From Candidatus Poribacteria bacterium (GTDB lineage: Bacteria; Poribacteria; WGA-4E; WGA-3G), in assembly GCA_022825825.1 (NCBI GenBank), contig JAJDWA010000032.1:80801-144800 (forward strand): 64,000 bases of DNA, written 5' to 3'. Numbering within the stretch: the first letter of the stretch is position 1; each line of letters starts with the position of its first letter. This document shows, in pieces, positions 25,987 through 35,585 of the stretch. Made by a program: the position numbers and the translations under genes. Below the pieces are notes generated by a model, which saw only the letters and a list, made by a program, of their open reading frames with translations, made no database searches and was not told the origin of the DNA.

Positions 25987-26804
25987 TGGTTGATAAACAG
26001 TATCTCCTAACTACAGAACAGATGGCGAATTTCGTAGCCGACGGTTACCTTCGCTTTGATGACTTTATTCCGGATGAATTAAATAAAGCTGCACATGAAG
26101 AAATGCAGTCTGGCGTTCAAATTCGGGGCGGTGGTGGCACCGTATTAGACGATGTATGGCACGACGATTCCGCTGTAGGAAAAGTCTTCCGCCTCCCTCA
26201 GGTACAAGGCATTATTGAAAGCCTTGTCGGTGAGGCACCGTTGTTTGACCATCATGCTACTCACATTGTGCGACCGCAGAGTCAACACGGACAGATTTGG
26301 CACGCGGATGCTATTATTGATATTCGGATGCACTTTGACATCCAGTTCTTCTATTTTTCACACGACACACCGCGCGAAATGGGTGGCACTATGATCTTGC
26401 CCGGGAGCCATTTCAGGCGAGTCTGTGAAACAGACATTGCGCGCTACCAAAACTTTTTGAGCCAACATCCGATAGTTTGCAATGCTGGCACATTGGTTGT
26501 TGTCCACCATGGGATGTGGCACTGCGCACAACCGAATTTGACTGAAGATACCCGCTACATGTATAAACTACGCCTCAACCCGACTGTCCGCCAACTCAAA
26601 CTGTGGAACACGGAGGACCTTAACGCTCCCGGTATCCGCGGCATTTTGAGTCGTAATCATAGATGGTATGGCAACGATGTCCGGCTTGAAATTGTCAACC
26701 GCATAAAACTATGGCGTTTTCTCATCGGTGATGAGTCGTACGATGTCGGTTATTGGTTATCTCGGCTTGAAAATATGCCAGAAAATATCCAAAACGTTGC
26801 GTAG
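25986..26804 (+). CDS. Phytanoyl-CoA dioxygenase (PhyH) family protein
   Basis: A 272-residue Fe(II)/2-oxoglutarate dioxygenase. Iron ligands are His106 and Asp108 (IWHADAI) and His179 (GMWHCAQPN); Arg190 is the likely 2-oxoglutarate ligand. MILPGSHFRRV is the family's typical strand-turn. No HD oxygenase adjoins this copy, unlike the phnY-type gene at 16.4 kb, so its substrate is unknown. It closes a two-gene unit with the 91-residue protein and is followed by a strong terminator. Confidence 0.88.
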   Translation: MVDKQYLLTTEQMANFVADGYLRFDDFIPDELNKAAHEEMQSGVQIRGGGGTVLDDVWHDDSAVGKVFRLPQVQGIIESLVGEAPLFDHHATHIVRPQSQHGQIWHADAIIDIRMHFDIQFFYFSHDTPREMGGTMILPGSHFRRVCETDIARYQNFLSQHPIVCNAGTLVVVHHGMWHCAQPNLTEDTRYMYKLRLNPTVRQLKLWNTEDLNAPGIRGILSRNHRWYGNDVRLEIVNRIKLWRFLIGDESYDVGYWLSRLENMPENIQNVA

Positions 26805-26831
26805 TTTGTACGACGCTTTAGTACAACAAAA

Positions 26832-26877
26832 ACGAACCCCACAAGAACTTGCATAAGTCCTTGTGGGGTTCGTTTTT
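26832..26877. terminator. Bidirectional rho-independent terminator
   Basis: cgaaccccacaag near 26833 pairs with cttgtggggttcg ending at 26872; a run of A precedes and a run of T follows, so it works in both directions between the convergent PhyH and GspC-like genes. Confidence 0.9.
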
Positions 26878-26899
26878 GTAAGTTGCTGTAAAATTACGG

Positions 26900-27685
26900 C
26901 TATCTATCAAAAGTAACAATTACTTTGCTATCCCCTTTGAGAATGCCGCGCTCCTTAAGTTCACTCATTATCTTTTCACGGTCTCCTGGCGGGATACCCT
27001 TAAATTTCTCGCGCATCTCTTGCATTTTTTTCATCGCTTCTTCCTTAGCTTTTCTCATAGCAGCTTCTTTATCATGCGACTTTGTTGATGAGCTACTCTT
27101 GTTGTTCCTTTCGTCCCGATTAGCACTTTCTGATCTGGACGGACTACTGCGACGAGAACCACCACTTTTGAGAAACGGGTCATTTCCGCTTCTGAGCGTA
27201 ATCTTTTCACCCTTCTTATCCAAAGTAACCTTTTTCTGTTGAATTTCTTGAACGACTGCATCACCGATTTTATCACCAACACTCGCTATATAAAATTTAT
27301 TTGAACGTTGTTCCAAAACATACGCCTCTACTCTGGTGCCGTTCTGGCCAATAGCAGTACCAATCAAAGTATACTGAGGTTCTCTATTAGGCGGTCTCCA
27401 ACCGAGCGGACGAAATATGTTATTATCAACAATCACCTTATAAAAATCTGAATTATCGTCAGATTTTACACTTTTTGAACGTACTTTTACATTCCAATTT
27501 AAACCCTGTTGATGGTTTTTAAATTGATCCATCTGAAGTGTCGCTGGGACTTTCATTTGGTTTGCTTTGGCGATGATGATTTCTTTTTTTGCTGCATTCT
27601 GAGCTTGGAGCCGGACCCCAAATACAAATAGTAAACCTACTACACAACTTATTCCTAAAAAAATGAGTATTTTTGAATACCTCAC
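26900..27685 (-). CDS. GspC/PilP-like membrane-anchored protein, copy A
   Basis: A 261-residue protein with a short N-terminal membrane helix (residues 6-27), then a domain containing DNNIFRPLGWRPPNREP and AYVLEQRSNKFYIASVGDKIGDAVVQEI, which resembles the periplasmic homology region of type II secretion GspC and pilus PilP proteins (surface exposure to short beta domain ending in LRSG). The C-terminal third is low-complexity, Ser/Arg/Lys-rich and helical. It is a tandem paralogue of the gene at 28177; the N-terminal and middle parts are nearly the same. No other secretion genes are nearby, so the secretion role is an inference from domain resemblance. Confidence 0.7.
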   Translation of the reverse strand: MRYSKILIFLGISCVVGLLFVFGVRLQAQNAAKKEIIIAKANQMKVPATLQMDQFKNHQQGLNWNVKVRSKSVKSDDNSDFYKVIVDNNIFRPLGWRPPNREPQYTLIGTAIGQNGTRVEAYVLEQRSNKFYIASVGDKIGDAVVQEIQQKKVTLDKKGEKITLRSGNDPFLKSGGSRRSSPSRSESANRDERNNKSSSSTKSHDKEAAMRKAKEEAMKKMQEMREKFKGIPPGDREKIMSELKERGILKGDSKVIVTFDR

Positions 27686-28176
27686 TATATTCTCCTTAAT
27701 TGTAGTGCAAGTTATCTGCTAAAAACACAAAACATCTCATGTATTAATGACGCGAATAGATATAAAAAAAGTTGCATAATTTAGTGAGTAGTCGTAAATC
27801 AGCAACGAGTGCGCAGCTTGTATACGGTTACTATCTGCCAAATTTAATACTTTCGTTCGAATATCTCTCTTATAGCAAGTATAGAAAGTAGACATTTGTC
27901 TATAGATGCACGCAGTAAGCACATTGATCAGTGGTGTATCACTATGGTGAATAAAAAATAAACGCCTTCATCCCAATGGACGAGGTTTCCCGATAAATCA
28001 TGCAGAATGCCAAACGCATTTAGCGTTGATTCCCCTCACCAGGGCAAAGTGTTCAAGTAATTCTAAAATTCTCGTAGTTGTGAAATCAACTATGTCCGAA
28101 AACAAACCCACCACTACATTCATAATTCTTGTGGGGCATTTATAAAGTTAACTGTACTTAAGATTGGTGAAGTATG
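27686..28176. other. Spacer between the two GspC-like copies
   Basis: No gene. Near 28107-28140 the sequence ...cccaccactacat...attcttgtggggcat looks like a decayed copy of the terminator that follows copy A, consistent with a duplication that included the 3' flank. Confidence 0.5.
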
Positions 28177-28971
28177 TTATCTACCTCTACCTCTGCCTCT
28201 ACGTTCCCGAAATTCACGAATCATCCGTTCACGATCACCTCGCGAAGCCCTTTCAAATCTTCGGCGCATCTCCATTGCTCTTCTCATCGCTTCGGCTCTC
28301 TCTTTTTCTGCAGCCTCTTTTGCACTATTGGATGATTTAGAGGCGGACTCCTTATTGTTCCTACTGCTTTCGTTCTGATTAGTACTTTCTGATCTGGACG
28401 AACTACTGCGACGAGAACCGCCACTTTTGAGAAATGGATCATTTCCACTTCTGAGTGTGATCGTTTCACCATTTTTGTCCAGAGTAATCTTTTTCTCTTC
28501 TATTTTTTGAATGACCGCATCACCGACTTTATCACCAATACTCGCTATATAAAATTTATTTGAACGTTGTTCCAAAACATACGCCTCAGAAAACGTGCCT
28601 GTTGGGTCTGTTCGGGTGCCGATGAAAGCATATTCCGGTTCTCTATTAGGCGGTCTCCAACCGAGCGGACGAAATATGTTATTATCAACAATCGCTCGGT
28701 AGAAATCAGAACTATTATCAGACTCAGAACTATCAGAACGTTGCTGTCCACCCCATCTTGACGTTTGCTGACGGCCCTGTGCTGCCCAATTCTGCTGACG
28801 GGTGCGAAACTGCTCCATCTGAGGTGTTGCTTGTACTTTCATTTCATTTGCTTTCGCTGTGATGATTTCCTTTTTAGTTGCATCCTGTGCTTGGAGCCGG
28901 ACCCCAAATACAAGTAGTAAACCTACCACACAACCGATTCCCAAAAAAATCAGGATTTTTGAATACTTCAC
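28177..28971 (-). CDS. GspC/PilP-like membrane-anchored protein, copy B
   Basis: A 264-residue paralogue of copy A with the same membrane anchor (KYSKILIFLGIGCVVGLLLV), the same DNNIFRPLGWRPPNREP segment and the same VGDKVGDAVIQKI motif. It differs in a Gln/Arg/Ser-rich insertion after residue 60 and in its C-terminus, which ends in an extremely basic Arg/Gly tail (GDRERMIREFRERRGRGRGR), suggesting nucleic-acid or polyanion contact or simply drift. It is the upstream copy in transcription. Confidence 0.7.
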   Translation of the reverse strand: MKYSKILIFLGIGCVVGLLLVFGVRLQAQDATKKEIITAKANEMKVQATPQMEQFRTRQQNWAAQGRQQTSRWGGQQRSDSSESDNSSDFYRAIVDNNIFRPLGWRPPNREPEYAFIGTRTDPTGTFSEAYVLEQRSNKFYIASIGDKVGDAVIQKIEEKKITLDKNGETITLRSGNDPFLKSGGSRRSSSSRSESTNQNESSRNNKESASKSSNSAKEAAEKERAEAMRRAMEMRRRFERASRGDRERMIREFRERRGRGRGR

Positions 28972-29440
28972 TACATTCTCCTTATTTGCGGTGCGAGTGG
29001 GATGTTATAAACACGCAAAGCATTTTTTATGTAGGTTTGACAATCTTATCTGTAAAATGTTCATTTTTCTTAAGTTTTTTTAGTCCCATGTTTCCGGCAT
29101 TAATAATTGTACCATACTTTTTACCTGATGTCAAGTTAATGTTTTCATAAAATCCCCATAGGTGTCAACTTAGTGATAACCATGTCCGATAGATTCGGTT
29201 GGTAAACCGCATCGGAAACCTATCTGAGTTCCAGGTAGCAAGCGGTCTTCTTTGTCGGAGTGCTTTGTCCCGTGTCCTATATCGGTGTTGAAAACACCTC
29301 AAATAAGATAGGCTGCTATTTTTACACAATAATACGGAGCAGTTAGGAAACCACTCCTACCGAGCCTTGGGTTGAGCGTGTTGTGCTTTTCATAAGTTGA
29401 CGCATAAAGGATAAATTAAAATCCTGACGGAAAAGATGAA
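28972..29440. other. Gene-less stretch with hairpin repeat
   Basis: No gene found. It contains a GGTTAGGAAACC-family hairpin at 29334-29362 and a more degenerate relative near 29195-29225 (gattcggttggtaaaccgc). The rest shows no structure I can support. Confidence 0.5.
29334..29362. repeat. REP-like hairpin, GGTTAGGAAACC family
   Basis: acggagcagttaggaaacc followed by actcctaccg; arms ggagcagtt and aaaccactcc pair imperfectly. Confidence 0.55.
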
Positions 29441-32400
29441 CTATCTGTCAATTTGTGAAGATTCAGCAAATGCCCCAACACGACAAACCCGTTTATAAGC
29501 ACAATAGTTACATGGTGCGGTAATATCTTTAGGTGTGATAGGTGCATCGCCTTCCTCTTCCGAGTCTATAAATGAATCAACACGCGTAATGAGAGGGAAA
29601 ATACCACCAACAATACTCTCAACATACTGTTGGATATAACCACAAACGCGCTCAAGGCGCCTGCTAAAAAGATCATCGTCTAACAACTGCCCACTTTTAT
29701 TCACCATTTTCCATTCATTACCGTTGAAATTTTTATACGCAATGTCATTGAAAGATTCTGCTCCGATGCCAAGTTCTACTTTGCATTCATCTAATCTAAT
29801 CTTGTGATAGAGACCGGCAGCTGGTTTTAAGCCTATCAGTTCATCATGTTCGTCTAACAATTTATCAGCAATTTGAAGGTAGATCGGGAGTTGCAGGCTC
29901 CGCCCCTCAAGAATATCTCTAATTCTAATTGTGGAACTACCTGTTTTATAGTCAATGACATTAAAAGCGCCAGCACCTATGTCAATTCGATCGATCCTGC
30001 CACTCAAACGTACGTTGCCAATGGTAATTGGTTCAGAACGACTGAGTTCAGAATCTCTTGCTCCAGGTGTTCGTCCAATACTAACTTCAAAGAAACGAGG
30101 TAGAATATGTAAATCATAGTTACGTACTGCTTCAAGCCATTTATGCAGTGCAGACTGTTGTTTTTCTATTTCCACTTTCCAAAAAAGGTTATCCTCGCTG
30201 ATGTCTTTACGGTTACTACGTCTTTCTTCTGATTCAGTATGTAGCACTTCATCTAATTGTTCCTTTGCTTGCTCAAAGATATCATTGCTACATTGTCCAA
30301 TGGTTGGATCTCCGTTGTCCTGGCGATTTTTATAGAACGTGAAGAGCACTTCATGCAATAGCGAACCTTTTTCTTTACCAGATGGCTCATCTTCCTCCTC
30401 CTCATCTACAACCCTGTAACCTAAAACTTTAGCAACAAAGTACTGAAATGGACACTTAGCATAAGTTTCCAAATCTGTAACAGAAATAACTTTATTGTGA
30501 AAATCTTCCAAACAAGTCTGGCTTGTAGGAGAGAGTTCTTCAACATTCAAAACACCTTCATACGCCAATTTATCATGTGTTTTCTCGCGGCTTTTTTCAA
30601 CTTCAACGACATGTCTTATGAGAGGACGCATGTTCCCCACTTCAGTAGGAAATTTCGTATCGGAAGGTTTGTCTGTTGTCCACACATGATTACCGTATGT
30701 GCTGAGGAAACCTGGGACGCTCCTTCGCGTAGGATTTGCAACTTCCTCCAGCCCGATGTTGGCAACTGCCTCTAATTGTGTTTGAAATATGGAAGGAATT
30801 AATTCAGATTCACCTTCGCGTTTCGGTACAAGCAGATATAGTCGTTCGCGAAATGATTTGAGAACCCGATAGAATAGAAACCGACTATCGTACAGCTGTT
30901 CATCTTCAGTACGATACGGGGTATCTGGAAGTAGCGGATCAGGGCGATAATTCGGGGGGAATCTACCATCTACAAAATCCCCTAAAAAAACAGTATCAAA
31001 CTCTAAACTTCTAAGTTCACCCAGTGTAACAATTTTGACGGTCTCACTTTTCAACGCTGCTCTATTTTGATAGTGTGTATGCTTGGCAATGTAGTGAAGC
31101 TTTTTAATATAGTCATCAAGACGGTATGTCCTATCGCCTTCAGATTTTAGGACAGCACACAGTTCTTTAACAATCTTTTTGAATTGTTGGTATGCGTTTA
31201 TTTCCCCTTCAACAATTTCCATATTCTTTCCAAGCATCGGATTTAGAATGTGCTGGAGGACTCCACCATTATCAAGTAAATTGTCAACATACTCCTTAAA
31301 TTCGTCAGGGAGAAATGGGCGTGTATGCGATGCGGATCTGACATCAGAAAAATAAGTGTCGCCTACAAATTCTTGTTTTAATGAAAGTCGAGAGAAGATC
31401 TCTTTGACGACTTCTGACTTCATCAACGGGATGTTTTCTGAAAGTGAATAGGGAATACCGTAAGCTGGAAAAATCTCAGCAATACGTTGTTGATATTGAC
31501 CTAAATTATAATAGGCAATACAGATATCACCAAGTTTGCAGTCACCATTTGAAACATGTTTTTGAATTAGGTAAGCGATCTGCTCAACCTCTTCAGATCT
31601 GTCGGATGGTTTTAAAAGTTTAATACAATCTGTTTCATCTATTTTGTGATTTGAGTTTGTGTTCGTTCGAAACAGATTATTCGCATAATACTGGTGTCTA
31701 TCGGAATCACGTTGATACTCAGAATCAATATGGATACCTACGTCTTCAAATTCACTTACGAGGTTGGTAATATTTTTATAGAGATGCTCATTTTCTGGGC
31801 CGCAATCAATGCGAAACCACATCTCAATCTCAGGTATTCCAGCAATGTGTCTTAAGATTTTGACATCGGCTTTTGAAAGCACAGTAAAACCTTCAACAAC
31901 AATAAGATTGACACGCCGAAATGTGTTTTTAATGAACTTATCTTCAAAATTATTCGCGAGGTAAAGGTGTTTGCCCTTTTGATCTATCCACTGGTCTCCG
32001 AGTTTCCCTTCATATCTGTTGTAAATTTCAGCAAGATCAGCTTTAGTGAGATTGTCTGCTGTAATGTTTTGAACAGTCTCATCACGTTCTCTGAGGTTAT
32101 TTAGCGTATTCGTGATGAGAGAAAGTGTGCTATCGGGAATAGCAATATTAGGGTTTGGGTGGAACGCAAAATAACTGTCGGCATTGTCGTCCGGATTTGC
32201 TATTTCGTGCAGCCATAGACTTTGAAGCCCTGATGAGATGAGTTGTCTTGGCAATTGAACTTGGCTGTATAACCTTTGAACGAAATCTTCGCTCGTATAC
32301 ACATGCAGATTGGAAACCGCCCGGTTCGGGTGATACCGGATCAACTCACGTTGACGTTTCAAGCGCGCAGTATCGGTTGGGACAATCACAACAAAGGTGT

Positions 32401-32473
32401 ATGCCTCATCGTTTTGGATACGAGTTTTGAGGATGTCTTCAACATTTTGCATTGGGAATTTAGAAGGCAGCAC
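29441..32473 (-). CDS. AddB-like PD-(D/E)XK nuclease/inactivated helicase
   Basis: A 1010-residue protein organised like AddB: an N-terminal UvrD-like region without an intact ATP-binding loop, a central region with VTLGELRSLEFDTVFLGDFVDGRFP, and a C-terminal RecB-type nuclease domain with the catalytic DYKTG. A cysteine in KCPFQYF plus CNYCAYKRVC near the C-terminus forms the expected 4Fe-4S staple. AddB normally works with AddA in double-strand break repair; no addA is in the window. It lies seven bases downstream of metG, so the two are co-transcribed. Confidence 0.82.
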   Translation of the reverse strand: MLPSKFPMQNVEDILKTRIQNDEAYTFVVIVPTDTARLKRQRELIRYHPNRAVSNLHVYTSEDFVQRLYSQVQLPRQLISSGLQSLWLHEIANPDDNADSYFAFHPNPNIAIPDSTLSLITNTLNNLRERDETVQNITADNLTKADLAEIYNRYEGKLGDQWIDQKGKHLYLANNFEDKFIKNTFRRVNLIVVEGFTVLSKADVKILRHIAGIPEIEMWFRIDCGPENEHLYKNITNLVSEFEDVGIHIDSEYQRDSDRHQYYANNLFRTNTNSNHKIDETDCIKLLKPSDRSEEVEQIAYLIQKHVSNGDCKLGDICIAYYNLGQYQQRIAEIFPAYGIPYSLSENIPLMKSEVVKEIFSRLSLKQEFVGDTYFSDVRSASHTRPFLPDEFKEYVDNLLDNGGVLQHILNPMLGKNMEIVEGEINAYQQFKKIVKELCAVLKSEGDRTYRLDDYIKKLHYIAKHTHYQNRAALKSETVKIVTLGELRSLEFDTVFLGDFVDGRFPPNYRPDPLLPDTPYRTEDEQLYDSRFLFYRVLKSFRERLYLLVPKREGESELIPSIFQTQLEAVANIGLEEVANPTRRSVPGFLSTYGNHVWTTDKPSDTKFPTEVGNMRPLIRHVVEVEKSREKTHDKLAYEGVLNVEELSPTSQTCLEDFHNKVISVTDLETYAKCPFQYFVAKVLGYRVVDEEEEDEPSGKEKGSLLHEVLFTFYKNRQDNGDPTIGQCSNDIFEQAKEQLDEVLHTESEERRSNRKDISEDNLFWKVEIEKQQSALHKWLEAVRNYDLHILPRFFEVSIGRTPGARDSELSRSEPITIGNVRLSGRIDRIDIGAGAFNVIDYKTGSSTIRIRDILEGRSLQLPIYLQIADKLLDEHDELIGLKPAAGLYHKIRLDECKVELGIGAESFNDIAYKNFNGNEWKMVNKSGQLLDDDLFSRRLERVCGYIQQYVESIVGGIFPLITRVDSFIDSEEEGDAPITPKDITAPCNYCAYKRVCRVGAFAESSQIDR

Positions 32474-32480
32474 GTGGCTA

Positions 32481-34373
32481 CTACTTCACTTGTGTGCCAA
32501 GTGGCACTTCCGTTTCAGGACTTGCTAACACCACCGCATCACCGCTCGCTGCGAGAATCATGCCGTGTGATTCAACACCACGAATGGTGGCAGGTTCTAA
32601 ATTTACGACTACAATTACCTGTTTGCCTATCAAAGTATCCGGCTTATAGTGTTCTGCAATTCCTGCGACAACGTGCCGTTTTTCTGTGCCGAGGTCTACC
32701 TGCAATTGGAGCAGTCGGTCGGCATCTTCAACTGGTTCAGCGGAGATGATGTTCCCAACCCGTAAATCAAGTTTTTGGAATTCGGCAAAGGAGATAAGGT
32801 TGGTCTCTTTCTCTTGCGGCTTTTGCTTGGGTTTAGCTGCTTTGGGCTGCGGTGCTTTCTCTTTTTTCAGATCAACACGAGGGAAAATCGGTTCACCTCT
32901 GCTAACCTTTAGGTCTACAGGTAAACGTCCCCATTCAGCAACGGTATCAAATTCTGCTAAACCGATCTGTTTCTGAATCTTCTCAGCGGTATCAGGAATA
33001 AACGGTGAAATTAAGACTGAAACGAACCGCAGTGCCTCTAAGCTATTGTAGAGGATAGTTCCCATCCTTGGCTTTGTCTCTGGCTTCGCAAGGGTCCAGA
33101 CTTCTGTCTGTTGCACATAACGGTTGACGCGTCGCACAAACTCCCAGATAGTTTCCAATGCACTGTCAAATGCATAAGTTTCTATGTGCGAGTCTAATGC
33201 ATCAACTGTTTTTTGTGCCATCGCCTTAATTTCATCGTCAAATTCACCTGGTGTTGTCGGCGCGGGAATACTCTCAAAATTCTTATTGAGCAAACCGAGG
33301 ACGCGATTGAGCAGATTACCTAAATCGTTTGCAAGGTCTGCGTTGTACCTTTGATGCAAACGAGCAGGACGGTAGTCACCATCATTGCCGAAGCTAAATT
33401 CACGCAAGAGGTAATAGCGGAATGCATCTAATCCGTAAGTCTCAATGTCTGTGTCCATATCAATGGTAATACCTCGCGTTTTACTTAGTGCCTCGCCATC
33501 CTTCGTCAACCAACCGTGTGCGACAACCTGCTTGGGAAGTGGCAAGTCAACAGCCATCAGCATTGCGGGCCAGATCAGTGCATGAAAACGGGTGATGTCC
33601 TTTGCCATCATGTGGACATTGGCGGGCCAAAAGGTGTGATACCGCTCATTATCAGTTTCATAACCGAGTGCTGTCATATAGTTCATCAACGCTTCGATCC
33701 AGACATAGACGATATGCTTAGGGTCAAACGGTAGAGAGATACCCCATGAGACAGAGGAACGAGATATACTTATATCCTCCAATCCAGAATCGAGTACGCT
33801 TAAAAGTTCATTGCGTCGACTTTCGGGATAGATAAATAGTGGGTTTTCGTGGATGTGCGTGAGCAAACGGTCTTGATATTTGGAGAGTCTAAAGAAATAA
33901 TTTTCTTCCTTAATCCATTCCAAGGGTAACTTATGGATAGGGCAGATTTTTTCGTCTGTTAACTCTTTTTCGGGGATAAATCGCTCACATGGTCGGCAAT
34001 AGTAGCCTTCATAAGGACCTTTGTAAACATCTCCGCTGTTATAGAGAGCCGTAAGGAATTTCTTAGCACCGCGCTTGTGCATGTCGCTTGTGGTGCGTAG
34101 AAAGATGTCGTGCGAGATATTTAACCGTTTCCAAAGTTCGGTAAATATGGGTGCTATCTTATCGCAATATTCTTGCGGGGCAAGACCTGCGTTCTCAGCG
34201 GCTTTATGGACGTTTGCACCGTGTTCATCAACGCCAGTGAGGAAGAAAACCTCATCGCCTTTGAGGCGGTGATAGCGTGCCAAAACATCAGAAACAATGG
34301 TGGTATAGGCGTGCCCTGCGTGTGGTTCACCGTTAACGTAGTAGATGGGGGTGGTAATGTAAAATGTGTCCAT
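32481..34373 (-). CDS. metG: Methionyl-tRNA synthetase
   Basis: Class I aminoacyl-tRNA synthetase charging tRNA-Met. The HIGH-type motif is PHAGHAYT (residues 17-24); the KMSKS-type loop appears as ALSKTRG. A zinc knuckle (CRPC ... CPIH) follows the first half of the catalytic domain. The C-terminal 110 residues form the EMAP/Trbp111-type tRNA-binding domain (FQKLDLRVGNIISAEPV). 630 residues is the usual length for the fused form. Start ATG 34373. It heads an operon with the AddB-like gene. Confidence 0.96.
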   Translation of the reverse strand: MDTFYITTPIYYVNGEPHAGHAYTTIVSDVLARYHRLKGDEVFFLTGVDEHGANVHKAAENAGLAPQEYCDKIAPIFTELWKRLNISHDIFLRTTSDMHKRGAKKFLTALYNSGDVYKGPYEGYYCRPCERFIPEKELTDEKICPIHKLPLEWIKEENYFFRLSKYQDRLLTHIHENPLFIYPESRRNELLSVLDSGLEDISISRSSVSWGISLPFDPKHIVYVWIEALMNYMTALGYETDNERYHTFWPANVHMMAKDITRFHALIWPAMLMAVDLPLPKQVVAHGWLTKDGEALSKTRGITIDMDTDIETYGLDAFRYYLLREFSFGNDGDYRPARLHQRYNADLANDLGNLLNRVLGLLNKNFESIPAPTTPGEFDDEIKAMAQKTVDALDSHIETYAFDSALETIWEFVRRVNRYVQQTEVWTLAKPETKPRMGTILYNSLEALRFVSVLISPFIPDTAEKIQKQIGLAEFDTVAEWGRLPVDLKVSRGEPIFPRVDLKKEKAPQPKAAKPKQKPQEKETNLISFAEFQKLDLRVGNIISAEPVEDADRLLQLQVDLGTEKRHVVAGIAEHYKPDTLIGKQVIVVVNLEPATIRGVESHGMILAASGDAVVLASPETEVPLGTQVK

Positions 34374-34537
34374 TATGTTTTTGATATTAAACCCGTTTAT
34401 TTTTTTTCAAAATTGATATTAAGACCAATTTTAACTTTAACAAAATCTATCTGTCAAGGATATCAACTCAACACCGTGCCATATCAGTAATTCACCGAGT
34501 TTAGCAGTGATTCTGTTAAATAACTGAAAACAGATTT

Positions 34538-34750
34538 CTATACCTGCTCCTCCGAAACCCAATCCGCTGTGGCTGCTGCAAACTCCTTAGAAAGCTCTTC
34601 AGAAATAGTCTGCTCAAGCAGCTGAATTAGGTCCTCTCGAAACTTTACCCAGTCATCCCCACGGCGAGTAAACCGATGTATACCTGCAATTTCAACAAAC
34701 ATTGTGTCCTGTGGTTCAGACATTGATTCTACATAGCGAGTGACTTGCAT
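34538..34750 (-). CDS. Small protein of unknown function, 70 aa
   Basis: A 70-residue acidic, helical protein (MQVTRYVESMSEPQD... LLEQTISEELSKEFAAATADW). A clear ribosome binding site GAGGTGA lies six bases before its ATG, which supports it being real. No family recognised. It lies between metG and the HAD-IB gene, all on the minus strand, but with gaps on both sides. Confidence 0.6.
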   Translation of the reverse strand: MQVTRYVESMSEPQDTMFVEIAGIHRFTRRGDDWVKFREDLIQLLEQTISEELSKEFAAATADWVSEEQV

Positions 34751-34820
34751 TTTTTCACCTCATTATAATTTCCGTAAACTTACTTATGGTAAACCTTAGA
34801 ATTAATTAGACATATTGAAT

Positions 34821-34850
34821 CTGTGAGGTTAGGAAACCTCGCCTACCGTA
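34821..34850. repeat. REP-like hairpin, GGTTAGGAAACC family
   Basis: tgaggttaggaaacctcgcctacc: arms gaggtt/aacctc pair perfectly around agga. Lies between two minus-strand genes. Confidence 0.7.
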
Positions 34851-34890
34851 GGAGGAAAGTGTCTAATTATTTTGGGGTTTCACTATATAT

Positions 34891-35577
34891 CTATGATGCT
34901 TGCATCCATTCATGGATTTCCCAATCTGTTTCAAGTGCTTGCTTGCGTAACGCCTTACTTGGATTTACAGCGACTGGATTCCCCACGGCTTCCAACATCG
35001 CCAAATCAGATTGACTATCGCTATAGGCATAGCAGACATCAGGGGATATTCCTGCTTGCTCAGCGAATTTTTTCAGCGCAATTGCCTTCTGCTCTCCGAT
35101 AAGTGGTTCAGTTGTCAGTCCACCTGTAAACTTTCCATCCTGTTCTCTGAGTTTAGCCGCTAAAACAGAATCTACCTCAAAGAATTCAGCAATCGGTTGG
35201 ACAATAAAGTCAAGCGAACCGGTTAGGAGAACAACATGGTGCCCTTGCTCTTTGTGTTCCGCAATTTGCGAAATAGCTTCGGGAAATATCTTTTGCCGAA
35301 GGTATTTCGCAAACATATCAGTTGCTAACGCCTTTACCGCCTCCGCATCCATCCCACGATAATTCCTATAAAAGACCTGATTAAACCGCGTTCTGCTAAT
35401 TCTATCTAAAATTAGATAGTATACAATCTTTGGTAGAAAACCGATAATCCAGAAGAATTTTCGGATCGGAGACAATGACGATGTCCGCAGCCAGATGTAA
35501 CAATGTGCAATAGTCGAACTCAGCAACGTGCCATCTACATCAAAAAAGGCAATAGCTTTTTCCTGAAGCGATTCCAT
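34891..35577 (-). CDS. HAD-superfamily subfamily IB phosphatase
   Basis: A 228-residue SerB-like hydrolase. Motif I FFDVDGTLL (nucleophile Asp13, Asp15), motif II LLTGSLD and motif III/IV YSDSQSDLAML are intact. It starts eight bases after the stop of the 1423-residue lipid megasynthase gene, so the two are co-expressed. HAD-IB proteins next to or fused with PlsC acyltransferases are common and are thought to dephosphorylate lipid or glycerol-phosphate intermediates; that is the likeliest role here (inference). Confidence 0.88.
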   Translation of the reverse strand: MESLQEKAIAFFDVDGTLLSSTIAHCYIWLRTSSLSPIRKFFWIIGFLPKIVYYLILDRISRTRFNQVFYRNYRGMDAEAVKALATDMFAKYLRQKIFPEAISQIAEHKEQGHHVVLLTGSLDFIVQPIAEFFEVDSVLAAKLREQDGKFTGGLTTEPLIGEQKAIALKKFAEQAGISPDVCYAYSDSQSDLAMLEAVGNPVAVNPSKALRKQALETDWEIHEWMQAS

Positions 35578-35585
35578 TTTAAATC

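Noticed and set aside
29190..29400. Possible tRNA gene near the ggttggtaaaccgc string
   Set aside because: No T-arm consensus, anticodon stem or acceptor pairing could be found; the string fits a degenerate hairpin repeat.
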